A stretch of DNA of 64,000 bases. It comes from Brevibacterium zhoupengii. GTDB lineage: Bacteria; Actinomycetota; Actinomycetes; Actinomycetales; Brevibacteriaceae. Shown here in pieces: positions 8,663-17,367 of the stretch. Where the stretch lies: assembly GCF_021117425.1 (NCBI RefSeq), contig NZ_CP088298.1, forward strand, positions 1,426,001-1,490,000, in the 5' to 3' direction. How positions within the stretch are numbered: the stretch's first letter is position 1; each line of letters opens with the position of its first letter. The position numbers and the translations under genes were made by a program. The notes under the pieces are model-generated. The model was not told where the DNA came from. It saw nothing but the letters and a program-made list of their open reading frames with translations, and ran no database searches.

Positions 8663-8985
8663 CCTACATCATCGCCCAGCCCTGCGTCGACTTGAAGGAC
8701 CGGGCCTGCATCGACGAATGCCCCGTCGACTGCATCTACGAGGGCAGCCGCTCGCTCTACATCCATCCCGAGGAATGCGTCGACTGCGGGGCCTGCGAAC
8801 CCGTCTGCCCCGTCGAAGCGATCTTCTACGAAGACGACGTCCCGGACGAATGGGAGGCCTACTACTCTGCGAACGTCGACTTCTTCGACACCATCGGATC
8901 CCCGGGAGGCGCCGCCGCGCACGGAATCATCGACGGCGACCACCCCTTCATCGCGGCACTGCCGCCCCAGAACACTGACGACTGA
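8659..8985 (+). CDS. fdxA: Seven-iron ferredoxin
   Basis: Small soluble electron carrier, 108 aa. Cysteines at 9, 17 and 50 would hold a [3Fe-4S] cluster; 21, 40, 43 and 46 would hold a [4Fe-4S] cluster, with an extra Cys25. This is the spacing of Azotobacter-type 7Fe ferredoxins shifted by one residue. Its place between cobA and fprA suggests it passes electrons from the reductase to SirA. It overlaps cobA by four bases (ATGA). Confidence 0.92.
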   Translation: MTYIIAQPCVDLKDRACIDECPVDCIYEGSRSLYIHPEECVDCGACEPVCPVEAIFYEDDVPDEWEAYYSANVDFFDTIGSPGGAAAHGIIDGDHPFIAALPPQNTDD

Positions 8986-9002
8986 CTCTCCTGAGGAGAA
9001 CC

Positions 9003-10412
9003 ATGACGACGAATCCCTTCCGCGTGGCCATCGTGGGCGCAGGCCCCGCAGGCATCTACGCTGCCGACCTGCTGACCAAAGCCGATCGTGACTTCGAGAT
9101 CAGCATCGACCTCTTCGATCGGCTTCCGACCCCGTTCGGGCTGGTCCGCTACGGAGTCGCCCCTGATCACCCCCGCATCAAAGGCATCATCAATGCCCTC
9201 ATCAAGGTCCTCGACCGCGGTGACATCCGCCTGTTCTCGAACGTCGAGTACGGTGCCGACATCGCCTTGGGTGAGCTGACAGATCGCTACGATGCGGTGA
9301 TCTTCTCCACCGGCTGCTTCATCGATGCCTCCTTGGATCTGCCCGGAGTCGATCTCCCCGGTTCCTACGGTGCCGCCGATTTCGTCAACTGGTACGACTC
9401 GCACCCGGACGTGGCTCAGACCTGGCCGCTGGATGCTGAGAAGGTTGCCGTCATCGGCAACGGCAACGTAGCCCTCGACGTCGCACGCGTGCTGGCCAAG
9501 CAGGCCGATGACATGCACACGACTGAGATCCCCGACCATGTCTACGAGGGTCTGAAATCGTCAAAGGTCACGGACGTTCACGTGTTCGGCCGGCGTGGTC
9601 CGGCGCAGGCGAAGTTCACCCCCTTGGAGCTGCGCGAGCTGGGCCAGGTCAAGGATGTCGATGTCATCGTCTATCCCGAGGACTTCGAGTTCGATGAGGG
9701 TTCGCTGGCCGCGATCGAGGCGAGCAACCAGACCAAGCAGGTCGCGAAGACTCTGACCGACTTCACGATGAGGGAGCCGGTGGGAGCCAAACGCCGCCTG
9801 CACCTGCACTTCCTCCACGCACCGGTGGCCATCCTCGGCGAGGATGCAGTCACAGGACTGCGCACGGAACGCCAGGAATTGGACGGCACCGGGGGAGTCA
9901 AGGGCACGGGAGAGTTCATCGACTGGGACGTCACAGCCGTCTATCGCGCTGTCGGCTATGCCGGCACGCCGCTGCCGCAGCTGCCCTTCGACGAAGCCAA
10001 ACGTGTGATCCCGAATCACGAGGGACGCGTCGTCGACACAGGGCAGCAGGCTTCGGCTGCCGAGGCCGATGTCGTCCAGGGAGTGTACGCGACCGGGTGG
10101 ATCAAGCGCGGTCCGGTCGGACTCATCGGTCACACCAAGGGCGATGCCCTCGAGACGATCGGGCACATCCTCGATGACCGCGCAGCCGGCGTACTCACCG
10201 AACCGCTGTTCCCCGACGAAGACTCGATCGTCGAACTGCTCGAGTCCAAGGGCGTCGACTTCGGGGATTGGGAGGGCTATCACCGGCTGGAGGCCGCGGA
10301 GAAGGCTCTCGGTGAGGCCGAAGGCCGCGAGCGAGTGAAGCTCGCGACCCGCGAGGACATGCTGCGTGAGGCCCGTAATCATGTCAGGAGCGAATCCCAC
10401 TCCGCCACCTGA
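9003..10412 (+). CDS. fprA: Ferredoxin-NADP reductase (adrenodoxin-reductase type)
   Basis: FAD flavoprotein of 469 aa that transfers electrons between NADPH and ferredoxin. The FAD-binding GxGxxG is in VAIVGAGPAGIYAADLL and the NADP-binding motif is in VAVIGNGNVALDVARVL. Later family motifs TPFGLVRYGVAPDHP and GWIKRGPVGLIGHTKGDA are intact. GAGGAG lies a few bases upstream of the ATG, 17 bases after fdxA. It closes the operon and would reduce the 7Fe ferredoxin for sulfite reduction. Confidence 0.93.
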   Translation: MTTNPFRVAIVGAGPAGIYAADLLTKADRDFEISIDLFDRLPTPFGLVRYGVAPDHPRIKGIINALIKVLDRGDIRLFSNVEYGADIALGELTDRYDAVIFSTGCFIDASLDLPGVDLPGSYGAADFVNWYDSHPDVAQTWPLDAEKVAVIGNGNVALDVARVLAKQADDMHTTEIPDHVYEGLKSSKVTDVHVFGRRGPAQAKFTPLELRELGQVKDVDVIVYPEDFEFDEGSLAAIEASNQTKQVAKTLTDFTMREPVGAKRRLHLHFLHAPVAILGEDAVTGLRTERQELDGTGGVKGTGEFIDWDVTAVYRAVGYAGTPLPQLPFDEAKRVIPNHEGRVVDTGQQASAAEADVVQGVYATGWIKRGPVGLIGHTKGDALETIGHILDDRAAGVLTEPLFPDEDSIVELLESKGVDFGDWEGYHRLEAAEKALGEAEGRERVKLATREDMLREARNHVRSESHSAT

Positions 10413-10439
10413 GCCGAATCGCCATCTGAGCCGCCCCGG

Positions 10440-10507
10440 CATTACGCCCCGTCAGTCACTATTCCTCCCGTTGCACGTGTAGGAAGAGTTACCGGCGGGG
10501 CGTGATG
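10440..10507 (+). repeat. Imperfect inverted repeat after fprA
   Basis: Arms CATTACGCCCCG (10440-10451) and CGGGGCGTGATG (10496-10507) match at 11 of 12 positions around a 44-base loop. No T-run follows, so it is a poor rho-independent terminator. It may be an RNA end-stabilising fold or a regulatory repeat. Confidence 0.4.
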
Positions 10508-10534
10508 CATTTCTGACGGTGGTGCGTGGCACGG

Positions 10535-10591
10535 GCGGGAGGTATCGGCTCTAGCGGGAGGTATTGGCACGGGCGGGAGGGCGTAGGCTCG
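10535..10591 (+). repeat. Three tandem 19-bp units upstream of the DadA-like gene
   Basis: Units at 10535-10553, 10554-10572 and 10573-10591 each begin GCGGGAGG; the first two continue with TAT(C/T)GGC. They lie 79 bases before the start codon of the next gene. The strict 19-bp period suggests repeated binding sites or a small expandable repeat. Confidence 0.6.
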
Positions 10592-10669
10592 AGGTGATCA
10601 ACAGCCACCGTGCAAGGGTCGCACTGGTCAGAATCCAAGGTTCGCACTCGTCAAAGGAGACGCACTGCC

Positions 10670-11806
10670 GTGATCGACACATCAGCTCGGGTTGCCGTCA
10701 TCGGCGGTGGAATCGCAGGCGCCTGCGTTGCCTTCGGATTGGCCTCACGAGACGTCAACGTCACCATCTTCGACGAGGCCATGGCCGGTCAGGCGACCGC
10801 TGCCAGCGCGGGCATCATCGCACCCTGGGTCTCGACGAGCACCGGCGCCTACTACGAAACCTATGCCGCCGGAGGCAGCTACTATCCCGAATTCCTCGAC
10901 CGGCTCAGTGCGCTCGGCATCCCCGAGCTGGGGTACCGCAGATCCGGTGCACTCGTCGTCAACGAGGACCCCACAGCGCTCGCCGAGGCGGCCCGACTCA
11001 TCCGTGAACGTGCCGCGGGTGCCGGGGCTGTCGCTGGCGAGGTCCATGACATGGACTCGGCGAATCTGCGCGAGATCTTCCCGCCGATCGCCCCGGATAT
11101 GACAGGGCTGTTCATCTCCGGGGGCGGTCGAGTCGATGGGCGTACCCTGCGCGATGCCATCCTCACCGGAGCGAGGACCTATGGGGCCAGGCTGGTGCAC
11201 GATTCGGCGAGAACCATCACCAGCGAACACGGCAGGTCCACGAATCCAAGCGGCACATGGAAGGTGGGGACCACCTCGGCGGTGGAGGACTTCGACGCCG
11301 TGGTCATCGCCGGTGGAGCGCGCAGCTCGGAGATCCTCGAGCACCTCGGGCACACGGTGTCGATCACCCCGCAGCGAGGGCAGCTCATCCACCTGAGCCT
11401 GCACGGAGCCAACACCTCGCCGTGGCCGACGGTCCATCCGCTCGACCACCACTACATCACGCCCTTCGACGGCGGCAGAGTCGTCATCGGAGCCACCCGT
11501 GAGGACGACGTCGGCTTCGACGTGCGAACCACGGCAGCCGGGCAGAAACAGGTCCTCGACGACGCACTGAGAATCGCTCCCGGGCTTGCCGAGGCAACGA
11601 TCCTCGAGACACGAGTCGGCGTCAGGCCCATGTCCACACGACCCGGCGGTCTGCCCTATGCCGGAGCAGTCCCAGGGGCACCCGGTCTGTGGCTGGCCTC
11701 GGGCTTCGGTGCCGGGGGACTGACCATGGGACCGTTGATCGGCGAGGGCCTGGCCGCAGCGATCCTCGGCCAGGAAGCACCCCAGATCGCCCACCTGGGG
11801 CTGTGA
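10670..11806 (+). CDS. FAD-dependent amino-acid oxidase/dehydrogenase (DadA-like)
   Basis: Flavoprotein of the DAO family, 378 aa, related to D-amino-acid dehydrogenases and glycine/sarcosine oxidases. The dinucleotide motif VAVIGGGIAGACVAFGL is at residues 7-23. The C-terminal FAD contact (LWLASGFGAGGLTMGP) and the VGVRPMSTRPGGLPY stretch are typical of the family. GTG 10670 is chosen because AGGAGA lies nine bases upstream and the Rossmann fold starts at once. The substrate is unknown. The MFS gene follows after 21 bases. Confidence 0.8.
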   Translation: MIDTSARVAVIGGGIAGACVAFGLASRDVNVTIFDEAMAGQATAASAGIIAPWVSTSTGAYYETYAAGGSYYPEFLDRLSALGIPELGYRRSGALVVNEDPTALAEAARLIRERAAGAGAVAGEVHDMDSANLREIFPPIAPDMTGLFISGGGRVDGRTLRDAILTGARTYGARLVHDSARTITSEHGRSTNPSGTWKVGTTSAVEDFDAVVIAGGARSSEILEHLGHTVSITPQRGQLIHLSLHGANTSPWPTVHPLDHHYITPFDGGRVVIGATREDDVGFDVRTTAAGQKQVLDDALRIAPGLAEATILETRVGVRPMSTRPGGLPYAGAVPGAPGLWLASGFGAGGLTMGPLIGEGLAAAILGQEAPQIAHLGL

Positions 11807-11815
11807 CCATCTTGA

Positions 11816-11821
11816 TAGCCT
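11816..11821 (+). promoter_or_regulatory. Candidate leaderless -10 box (TAGCCT)
   Basis: TAGCCT ends six bases before the ATG of the MFS gene, and no ribosome binding site is visible between them. The transporter may therefore have its own leaderless promoter despite lying 21 bases after the oxidase gene. Confidence 0.35.
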
Positions 11822-11827
11822 GAGTCC

Positions 11828-13075
11828 ATGAGTGCGGTGCTGCCCCGAGCCTTTCGGTGGTTCTGGGCGGGCGAAACCGTCTCCGGTTTCGGCACCTGGA
11901 TCACTTTCCTGGCCCTGCAGGTCATCGTCGTCGACCATCTGCACGCGGGCACCGTGGGCCTGGGGTGGATGAACGCGGCGAGGTGGCTTCCGTACCTGCT
12001 GTTCGGACTCGTGCTCGGTGCACTCATCGACCGCGTCCGACGTCGACCCGTCATGATCGCCAGCGACCTCTTCCGCGCTCTGCTGCTGTGCGCCATCCCG
12101 GCGCTCTGGGCGTTCGGAGTGCTCAGCCTGGGGCCGCTGCTCCTCATCGTGGCCCTGCTGGGTACAGCAACGCTGGTCAACGACAGCGCCTCGCAGGCAT
12201 TCGTGCCCCGCCTCGTTCCGCGCGGCGGCCTGCAGGCGGCCCACGCGCGAATCGACGGCACGGACGCGGTTGCCCAGACAGCGGGGCCGGCTCTGGGCGG
12301 GGGACTGCTTGCCGTGATCGCGGCGCCGATCGCCGTCCTGGTCAATGTGGTGACCTATCTGTTCTCGGCCCTCGTCGTCTCCCGGATTCGAGTTGAAGAG
12401 CCGAGACTTCCCGACAAAGAGAATGTGGGCAAACCGAACCTGCGCAAGGAGATCGCGGCGGGACTGAAGTGGGTGTATTCGACGCCGAGCCTGCGTGACC
12501 TAGCGATCTGGACCCACGTCTGGTTCACTGCGCAAGCCATCCTCGCCGCAGTCAGCGCGGACTACTTCCTCAGAGTCATCGGCATCGACGCCTTCTGGTT
12601 CGGCATCGTCATGGCCGGAGGCGGGTTGGGCGGCATCGTCGGCGCACTGCTCTCGCCGCGGTTGGGGGAGTGGCATGGCAGCGGGCGAGTCGTCATCCTC
12701 GCTCACCTGTGCTCGGCCGCTGGTGCGCTCATCCTGTTTGCGGCCACACCGCTCGCGGGCCGACTACACGGCGACATTGGGTCAGTGGTCGTTCTCTTCG
12801 CCGGGGTAGGGCTGCACGGATTCGCCATCGGACTGAGCAACTCTCACGAGATGGCCTACCGACAATCGATCACGCCAGATGCCTTCCAAGCACGGACGAA
12901 CACGACGATGCGCGCGATGAACCGGGCAGTCATCGTCGTCGTCTCACCGCTGGCAGGAATGCTCGCCGCAGTCACGAACACGCAGCTCCTGCTGGTCAGC
13001 GCCGCGATCATCTTCGCACTGAGTGCGATAGGCCTGTGGTTTTCTCCGTTTCGGACGGCCCGGATCGGCACCTGA
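11828..13075 (+). CDS. MFS transporter
   Basis: Major facilitator superfamily membrane protein, 415 aa, with about twelve hydrophobic segments. The loop after the second helix carries the MFS signature (GALIDRVRRRPVMIASD). It resembles the MFS_3/enterobactin-exporter-like subgroup, whose members often export small molecules or drugs, but the substrate cannot be assigned. A long basic loop (IRVEEPRLPDKENVGKPNLR) separates the two halves. The gene is convergent with the serine hydrolase gene. Confidence 0.85.
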   Translation: MSAVLPRAFRWFWAGETVSGFGTWITFLALQVIVVDHLHAGTVGLGWMNAARWLPYLLFGLVLGALIDRVRRRPVMIASDLFRALLLCAIPALWAFGVLSLGPLLLIVALLGTATLVNDSASQAFVPRLVPRGGLQAAHARIDGTDAVAQTAGPALGGGLLAVIAAPIAVLVNVVTYLFSALVVSRIRVEEPRLPDKENVGKPNLRKEIAAGLKWVYSTPSLRDLAIWTHVWFTAQAILAAVSADYFLRVIGIDAFWFGIVMAGGGLGGIVGALLSPRLGEWHGSGRVVILAHLCSAAGALILFAATPLAGRLHGDIGSVVVLFAGVGLHGFAIGLSNSHEMAYRQSITPDAFQARTNTTMRAMNRAVIVVVSPLAGMLAAVTNTQLLLVSAAIIFALSAIGLWFSPFRTARIGT

Positions 13076-13079
13076 GCCA

Positions 13080-13113
13080 CTCAGGTGCCGGGCCAGTCTG
13101 GTACCGACCTGAG
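13080..13113 (+). terminator. Stem-loop between convergent genes
   Basis: CTCAGGT (13080-13086) pairs with ACCTGAG (13107-13113) in the 59-base gap between the MFS and serine hydrolase stop codons. There is no T-run. It could end or stabilise either transcript. Confidence 0.35.
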
Positions 13114-13134
13114 GTTCACACCGGGCTGGACTGA

Positions 13135-14346
13135 TCAGTCGACGACTGGTGTGCTGATCGATTTCGCCAGGGCGTCGAAGGCACGGATCGTGGGGAACAG
13201 TTTGCGTGCATCCTGAGGCAGGCCCCAGCTGGAGAGTTTGACGCCGACGAAGTTGGCTCCCGGGTTCATGTAGATCATCTGCCCGTGGATGCCCAACGCC
13301 AGGAAGGCATGCGAATCGGGGAACGGGAACCAGAACTGGTTGTGGTACATCCCACCGGGCATCCGGTTGTCGTCGGGACCGTCGGCGAAGGCCTGTCTGA
13401 TGTCGGCGTCGCCGGTGAGCGTGTCGCCGATCCACGAAGTCGGCACCACCTGCTCGCCAGTGAGTGAGATCCCACGGTTCGCATACAGGTAGCCGAAGCG
13501 GGCCAGATCGCGCAGAGTGGTGTTGATGCCGCCGTCGAACATGCCCACGCCGTACTGATCGGTGGCGATGAGCGCATCGTGTTCGGCTCCGATCCGCGAC
13601 CACAGTACGCGCGACATGAGAGTCTGCATGCTCTCGCCCGCGATCTTCTCGCACACCCAGCCGAGCACATCAGTCTCACACGAACGGTATTCGTAGACGC
13701 CGCCGTGTTCGGACTTCGCCTCGAGCGTGGTCAGGAACTCATACATTCCCGTCGGCTGTCCCGCGGGCTTCGTCTCCGACCAGCCGATCGCCTCCTCGAT
13801 CTGCCTGACCTCGGACTTCGGGTCAAGGTAGTTCTCTGAGAACTTGATTCCCGAGCGCATGTCGAGGATGTGACGCACGGTGGCTCCGGCGTAGCCCGAA
13901 GCGGCGAGTTCGGGTACGTAGTCGGTGACCAGCCGGCTCGGATCGAGATCGCCGGAGCCGGCAAGCACCCCGGCCACGGTGCCGACGAGCGATTTGCTCA
14001 CAGACATCAGCAGATGCTCGGTGCCCGGGCCCATCGTGGAGAAGTACTCCTCGGTGAGCACCGTGCCGTGGTGCATGACCAGCCAGGCATCAGTGTCGCT
14101 GGCCTCGATGACGCTGCGCACGCTGCGAGCCTCGGAGAACTCAGTCTTGGGGACCTCGACGCTGCCCAGATCCTGCAGATCCGCCGGCAGCTGAGCCACT
14201 GGCCCGGTCCCACGCGAGATCGGCGTCGTAGGCAGCACCTGATCGACGTGCTGGAACGACCAGCGGACATTGTCGGCGTCCTGCCAGTTGTCCTTGTCGA
14301 TGACGGGGGCGTCGGGCACAGTCTGGTCCGGCGACGTCTCAGTCAC
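13135..14346 (-). CDS. Serine hydrolase of the beta-lactamase/NylB fold
   Basis: Penicillin-recognising serine hydrolase, 403 aa, without a signal peptide. The catalytic SxxK is S115-V-S-K118 (LLMSVSKSL), and Tyr220 in YEYRSCETDVLGW matches the general-base Tyr of NylB-type 6-aminohexanoate-dimer hydrolases. A late IHGQMIYMNPGANF stretch follows. The cytoplasmic location and these motifs favour an amide or ester hydrolase over a beta-lactamase. The start is GTG with GAGGTGAAGA upstream. It follows the ATP-grasp gene by 61 bases on the same strand, so cotranscription is likely. Confidence 0.75.
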   Translation of the reverse strand: MTETSPDQTVPDAPVIDKDNWQDADNVRWSFQHVDQVLPTTPISRGTGPVAQLPADLQDLGSVEVPKTEFSEARSVRSVIEASDTDAWLVMHHGTVLTEEYFSTMGPGTEHLLMSVSKSLVGTVAGVLAGSGDLDPSRLVTDYVPELAASGYAGATVRHILDMRSGIKFSENYLDPKSEVRQIEEAIGWSETKPAGQPTGMYEFLTTLEAKSEHGGVYEYRSCETDVLGWVCEKIAGESMQTLMSRVLWSRIGAEHDALIATDQYGVGMFDGGINTTLRDLARFGYLYANRGISLTGEQVVPTSWIGDTLTGDADIRQAFADGPDDNRMPGGMYHNQFWFPFPDSHAFLALGIHGQMIYMNPGANFVGVKLSSWGLPQDARKLFPTIRAFDALAKSISTPVVD

Positions 14347-14407
14347 TCTTCACCTCTTTGCAGTCGTTTCGGGAAGTCCGTGATGAGATTATCACCACAG
14401 GAAGATG

Positions 14408-16195
14408 TCAATCGCCCTTGGCGCCCGGGCCACCCAGCGCCGGAGACGGATCCTCGGCCGCAACGGGAACACCGGCGTACATCGCCCGAACGGAGTCGAT
14501 GAAGTGCTTGGCCCTGATGCTCAGGGCGTTCGGCCCTCCGGCCTTCGTCTGCAGCGGGTTCTTCGTCACGAGTACCCCGAGGTCGGCACCCTTCCACCGG
14601 TATTCGCCGGCTCCGTAGATGCGCAGGAAGAACACCTCGTTGCCGTTCTGCAGAGGATGCCAGTCAAGCGCGGCACGTTTGTAGGTCAGGGTCCCGTACT
14701 GGTCGAGATAGTACTGACCGGTCAGCGGCGAGTGCGTGATGTACTCGGTGATGTCAGCGGTCTCCTTGATGACCATCTGGCTCCACTCATCAGCGCCGGA
14801 GAGCTCTTCCCAACGCTCGTTGATCTCATCGACGTCGAGGTCGAATTCGACGTCGAGGTATTCGAGCAGGTGGAACAGGAACAGCGGGACGTCGGCGTAG
14901 GCGCCGGCCGTGACGTTCGTGATCGCCGAGGCGCCGGAGATCCGCGGATTGAGCTCGCCGAGCCAGACATCGTCGGTGTCGAGATCGACGAGCACATCGA
15001 CCTCGAAGAAGCCGCGGTAGCCGCGCTTGCGCAGCCCCTCACCCATGCGTCGGACCAGTTCCCGGGCCCGTGTGCGCTGGTCTGCGGTGAGCACGTCGGG
15101 GGTCATCTCGTTGCCGCACCAACCGCCCTTGTACGGCGTGAGCTCGGCGAAGCCTGCCAGTTCGGTGAGGAACGGGCCGACGACGACTCCGCTGCTGGTG
15201 ATCACGGCCTCCACCGCCACCGGGGTGTTGTTGATGCGCTTCATGATCTTCAGCTGCTGGCCGATGATGTCATGCTTGTGACGGTTCCAATCCGCCTCGG
15301 CGGCGATGAAGAACGTGGTCTTCCCCGAATCTCCGTACGGAGTCTGGACGACGAGGTCGGTGCCCAGATCCTCCTTCTTCGCCTCCGCGTTCAGCTGCGT
15401 ATAGGTATCGGCAGTGGTGAGCACGTTGGGCACGGAGAAGGCGCCGGCTTCGTTGCCGAGCTTCGTCGTCTCGATCTTCGAATCGAGCTGATTGCGCAGA
15501 TCTGCGGAGGGGAGGATCAGGTCGTAGCCGAGTTCACGGCAGATGCGCTCGGTCTCCTCATCGAAGAAGACCATGGCCACTTTGGGCCTCTCCCCGTGGG
15601 GCACGTTCGCCGTCATATGGGCACGCACCTCGGCATTGAGGAGGAGCCAGTTGTTGATCGCCTCGCCGCTCTCGAACTCGACGAACGGCTTGTACCGCGG
15701 GGAGAAGACGCGCGGGTGCCCGCCGTCCCAGCCGTCGTAGTACGTGATGTAGGAGAAGTTGCGAACCCACCGGTCGAGGCCGAGGAGGTTGAACGGGGTC
15801 GCGCCGATGAAGTAGATCGGCGTGATGTTGGTGCGGAAGAAGTGGCGGACCTCGGAGATATTGCGCAGGGGACGGCGGATCTGGACCCGTTCTGCCTCTT
15901 TGCCCGCATAGGCGGCATCGGTGCCGACATGAACCTCGACATCAGCCGAATCCGGCGCCGAGGCGGCAGCCGGGCCAGTGGCGGCAGCCGGAGCCGAGGT
16001 GGCTGCCGGGGCGGGCGCTGACGCGGCATGAGGGCGGGCTTCGGCCGTATTGAGACCTCGTCCTGTGCTGGGAACTGCGACGGCATCCTTGACCACGCGC
16101 TTGTTCGTGCTGGTTCCTGAACCGGTCTGCGGGCTCGGCACGTCCTTGTTCCCAGCTGTCTTCGACGCGGTTGAGTCTGCAGGGTTCTTCGTCAT
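14408..16195 (-). CDS. ATP-grasp family protein of unknown substrate
   Basis: Protein of 595 aa. The first 85 residues are a low-complexity Ala/Pro/Ser/Thr linker with repeated APA/AAA motifs. Next comes an N-terminal domain with ITPIYFIGATPFNLLGLDRW, then an ATP-grasp core. The core includes TPYGDSGKTTFFIA, a glycine-rich nucleotide loop, and VWLGELNPRISGASAITN, the metal-binding Asn-Pro-Arg motif. Relatives are often labelled biotin carboxylase, but I see no biotin carrier partner, so a carboxylate-amine or peptide ligase is equally possible. ATG 16195 has AGGAG seven bases upstream. Confidence 0.7.
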   Translation of the reverse strand: MTKNPADSTASKTAGNKDVPSPQTGSGTSTNKRVVKDAVAVPSTGRGLNTAEARPHAASAPAPAATSAPAAATGPAAASAPDSADVEVHVGTDAAYAGKEAERVQIRRPLRNISEVRHFFRTNITPIYFIGATPFNLLGLDRWVRNFSYITYYDGWDGGHPRVFSPRYKPFVEFESGEAINNWLLLNAEVRAHMTANVPHGERPKVAMVFFDEETERICRELGYDLILPSADLRNQLDSKIETTKLGNEAGAFSVPNVLTTADTYTQLNAEAKKEDLGTDLVVQTPYGDSGKTTFFIAAEADWNRHKHDIIGQQLKIMKRINNTPVAVEAVITSSGVVVGPFLTELAGFAELTPYKGGWCGNEMTPDVLTADQRTRARELVRRMGEGLRKRGYRGFFEVDVLVDLDTDDVWLGELNPRISGASAITNVTAGAYADVPLFLFHLLEYLDVEFDLDVDEINERWEELSGADEWSQMVIKETADITEYITHSPLTGQYYLDQYGTLTYKRAALDWHPLQNGNEVFFLRIYGAGEYRWKGADLGVLVTKNPLQTKAGGPNALSIRAKHFIDSVRAMYAGVPVAAEDPSPALGGPGAKGD

Positions 16196-16438
16196 CGCAC
16201 TACTCCTTGTGAATACATCTGGCCACACTGCTCGCAGTCACCTGAGCCGTCCGCCCGCGTCATCGCGGAGATGATTCGGATACCGAACGTCAAACGTGAT
16301 GTGGACAACAACTTATACCAGTTTTCGGGGGCTGAGGACGATCGTGCACCAATTGAGTGAACCCAATGCGAATTCGTGGTCAAATCCGTGGTGGGAACCA
16401 CCGGCCGGGGCAATTCCCATCCCATGAGGGCGGGCCGC

Positions 16439-16444
16439 TAGGCT
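16439..16444 (+). promoter_or_regulatory. Candidate -10 box for the dehydratase operon
   Basis: TAGGCT fits TANNNT and would start transcription near 16451, giving a 27-base leader that contains the purine-rich ribosome binding site GAAAGAGAG. The 282-base gap from 16196 to 16477 also holds a small hairpin (GGTGG-gaa-CCACC) and otherwise nothing recognised. Confidence 0.4.
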
Positions 16445-16477
16445 GGGATCACGACGTCTTATCGAAAGAGAGCCACT

Positions 16478-16927
16478 ATGCCGGTGAATACCGATAAGCA
16501 GGGGACCAGCTACTCCCTGCCCCGCCCCTACGAGGTGTCGCGGGAGGCCGTCGCGGAATTCGCGTTGGCCACCAATGCCTCGGCCGACTACCACTTCGAG
16601 ACCGAGGCGGCGACTGCTCTGGGCTATCACGACGTCGTAGCACCGACGACGTTCGCCGTGATCATCGCGCAGAAGTCCGAAGCGGCCTACATCAGCGATC
16701 CCGAGTCCGGCATCGACTTCTCCAAGGTCGTCCACGGTTCGGAGCAGTTCAGCATCACCCGGCCCATCGTCGCCGGCGACTCCCTGGCCGCCACGACCCA
16801 TGTCGACGGCGTGCGCGCCGCGGGCAGCAACGCCATGATCACCACCCGCACCGAGATCACCGACGCCGCGCATCAGCCGGTCGTCACCGTGACTTCGACC
16901 ATCGTCGTGAGAGGAGACGGAGAATGA
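16478..16927 (+). CDS. FAS1-type MaoC N-terminal dehydratase (HadA-like)
   Basis: Hot-dog fold protein of 149 aa resembling the stabilising HadA subunit of (3R)-hydroxyacyl dehydratases. Motifs are the N-terminal YEVSREAVAEFALATN helix, VAPTTFAVII and the VHGSEQFSITRPIVAGDSL strand pair. HadA-type subunits lack the catalytic His-Asp pair and pair with a HadB partner, which is encoded directly downstream with an ATGA overlap. The natural acyl substrate is unknown, since Brevibacterium-like bacteria do not make mycolic acids. Confidence 0.8.
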   Translation: MPVNTDKQGTSYSLPRPYEVSREAVAEFALATNASADYHFETEAATALGYHDVVAPTTFAVIIAQKSEAAYISDPESGIDFSKVVHGSEQFSITRPIVAGDSLAATTHVDGVRAAGSNAMITTRTEITDAAHQPVVTVTSTIVVRGDGE

Positions 16928-17367
16928 GTGTCAACGATCTCTCCCAACTGACCATCGGAGACACCGTCGTCGAAACCGAGATCCCCCTGTCGCGGGCCTC
17001 GCTCGTCGACTATGCGGGTGCCTCAGGCGATCACAACCCGATCCACTGGTCAGAACGCTTCGCCACCGAGGTGGGCCTTGACGGAGTCATCGCCCACGGC
17101 ATGCTCTCGATGGCCGTCGTCATCGCCCCCATCGTCGAATGGGTCGGCGACCCGGGCGCGATCGTCGACTACCGGACACGCTTCTCCGCACCGGTGCTCG
17201 TTCCCGACGCCGAATCCGGCACGCCGGCCACACCTACGGCCACACTGGCGATGACCGCAGTCGTCGGAGCCGTCGACAGCGCTGTGGGCACCGCCCGCAT
17301 CGACGTCACGGTGAAGTCCGGAGACCAGGATGTGCTCAGCCGCACCCAGATCCGAGTCTCACGGTGA
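16924..17367 (+). CDS. MaoC-type (3R)-hydroxyacyl dehydratase (HadB-like)
   Basis: Catalytic partner of the preceding protein, 147 aa. The hot-dog hydratase signature YAGASGDHNPIHW supplies the Asp and His of the active site, and AHGMLSMAVV follows as in HadB and other R-specific enoyl hydratases. The pair probably interconverts enoyl- and 3-hydroxyacyl thioesters. It overlaps its partner (ATGA) and murB (GTGA), so the three genes form one operon. No HadC-type third gene is present. Confidence 0.84.
   Translation: MSVNDLSQLTIGDTVVETEIPLSRASLVDYAGASGDHNPIHWSERFATEVGLDGVIAHGMLSMAVVIAPIVEWVGDPGAIVDYRTRFSAPVLVPDAESGTPATPTATLAMTAVVGAVDSAVGTARIDVTVKSGDQDVLSRTQIRVSR

Noticed and set aside
10745-12244. 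499-codon minus-strand frame opposite the oxidase and MFS genes
   Set aside because: It spans two well-supported genes and their spacer, which a real gene would not do.
13129-13140. Perfect palindrome GACTGATCAGTC at the serine hydrolase stop codon
   Set aside because: Self-complementary but with no loop, so it cannot form an RNA hairpin; chance is plausible at 12 bp.
14405-16021. 538-codon open frame on the plus strand opposite the ATP-grasp gene
   Set aside because: The minus-strand frame has a ribosome site and ATP-grasp motifs; the plus-strand product is Val/Glu/Arg-rich with no motif.
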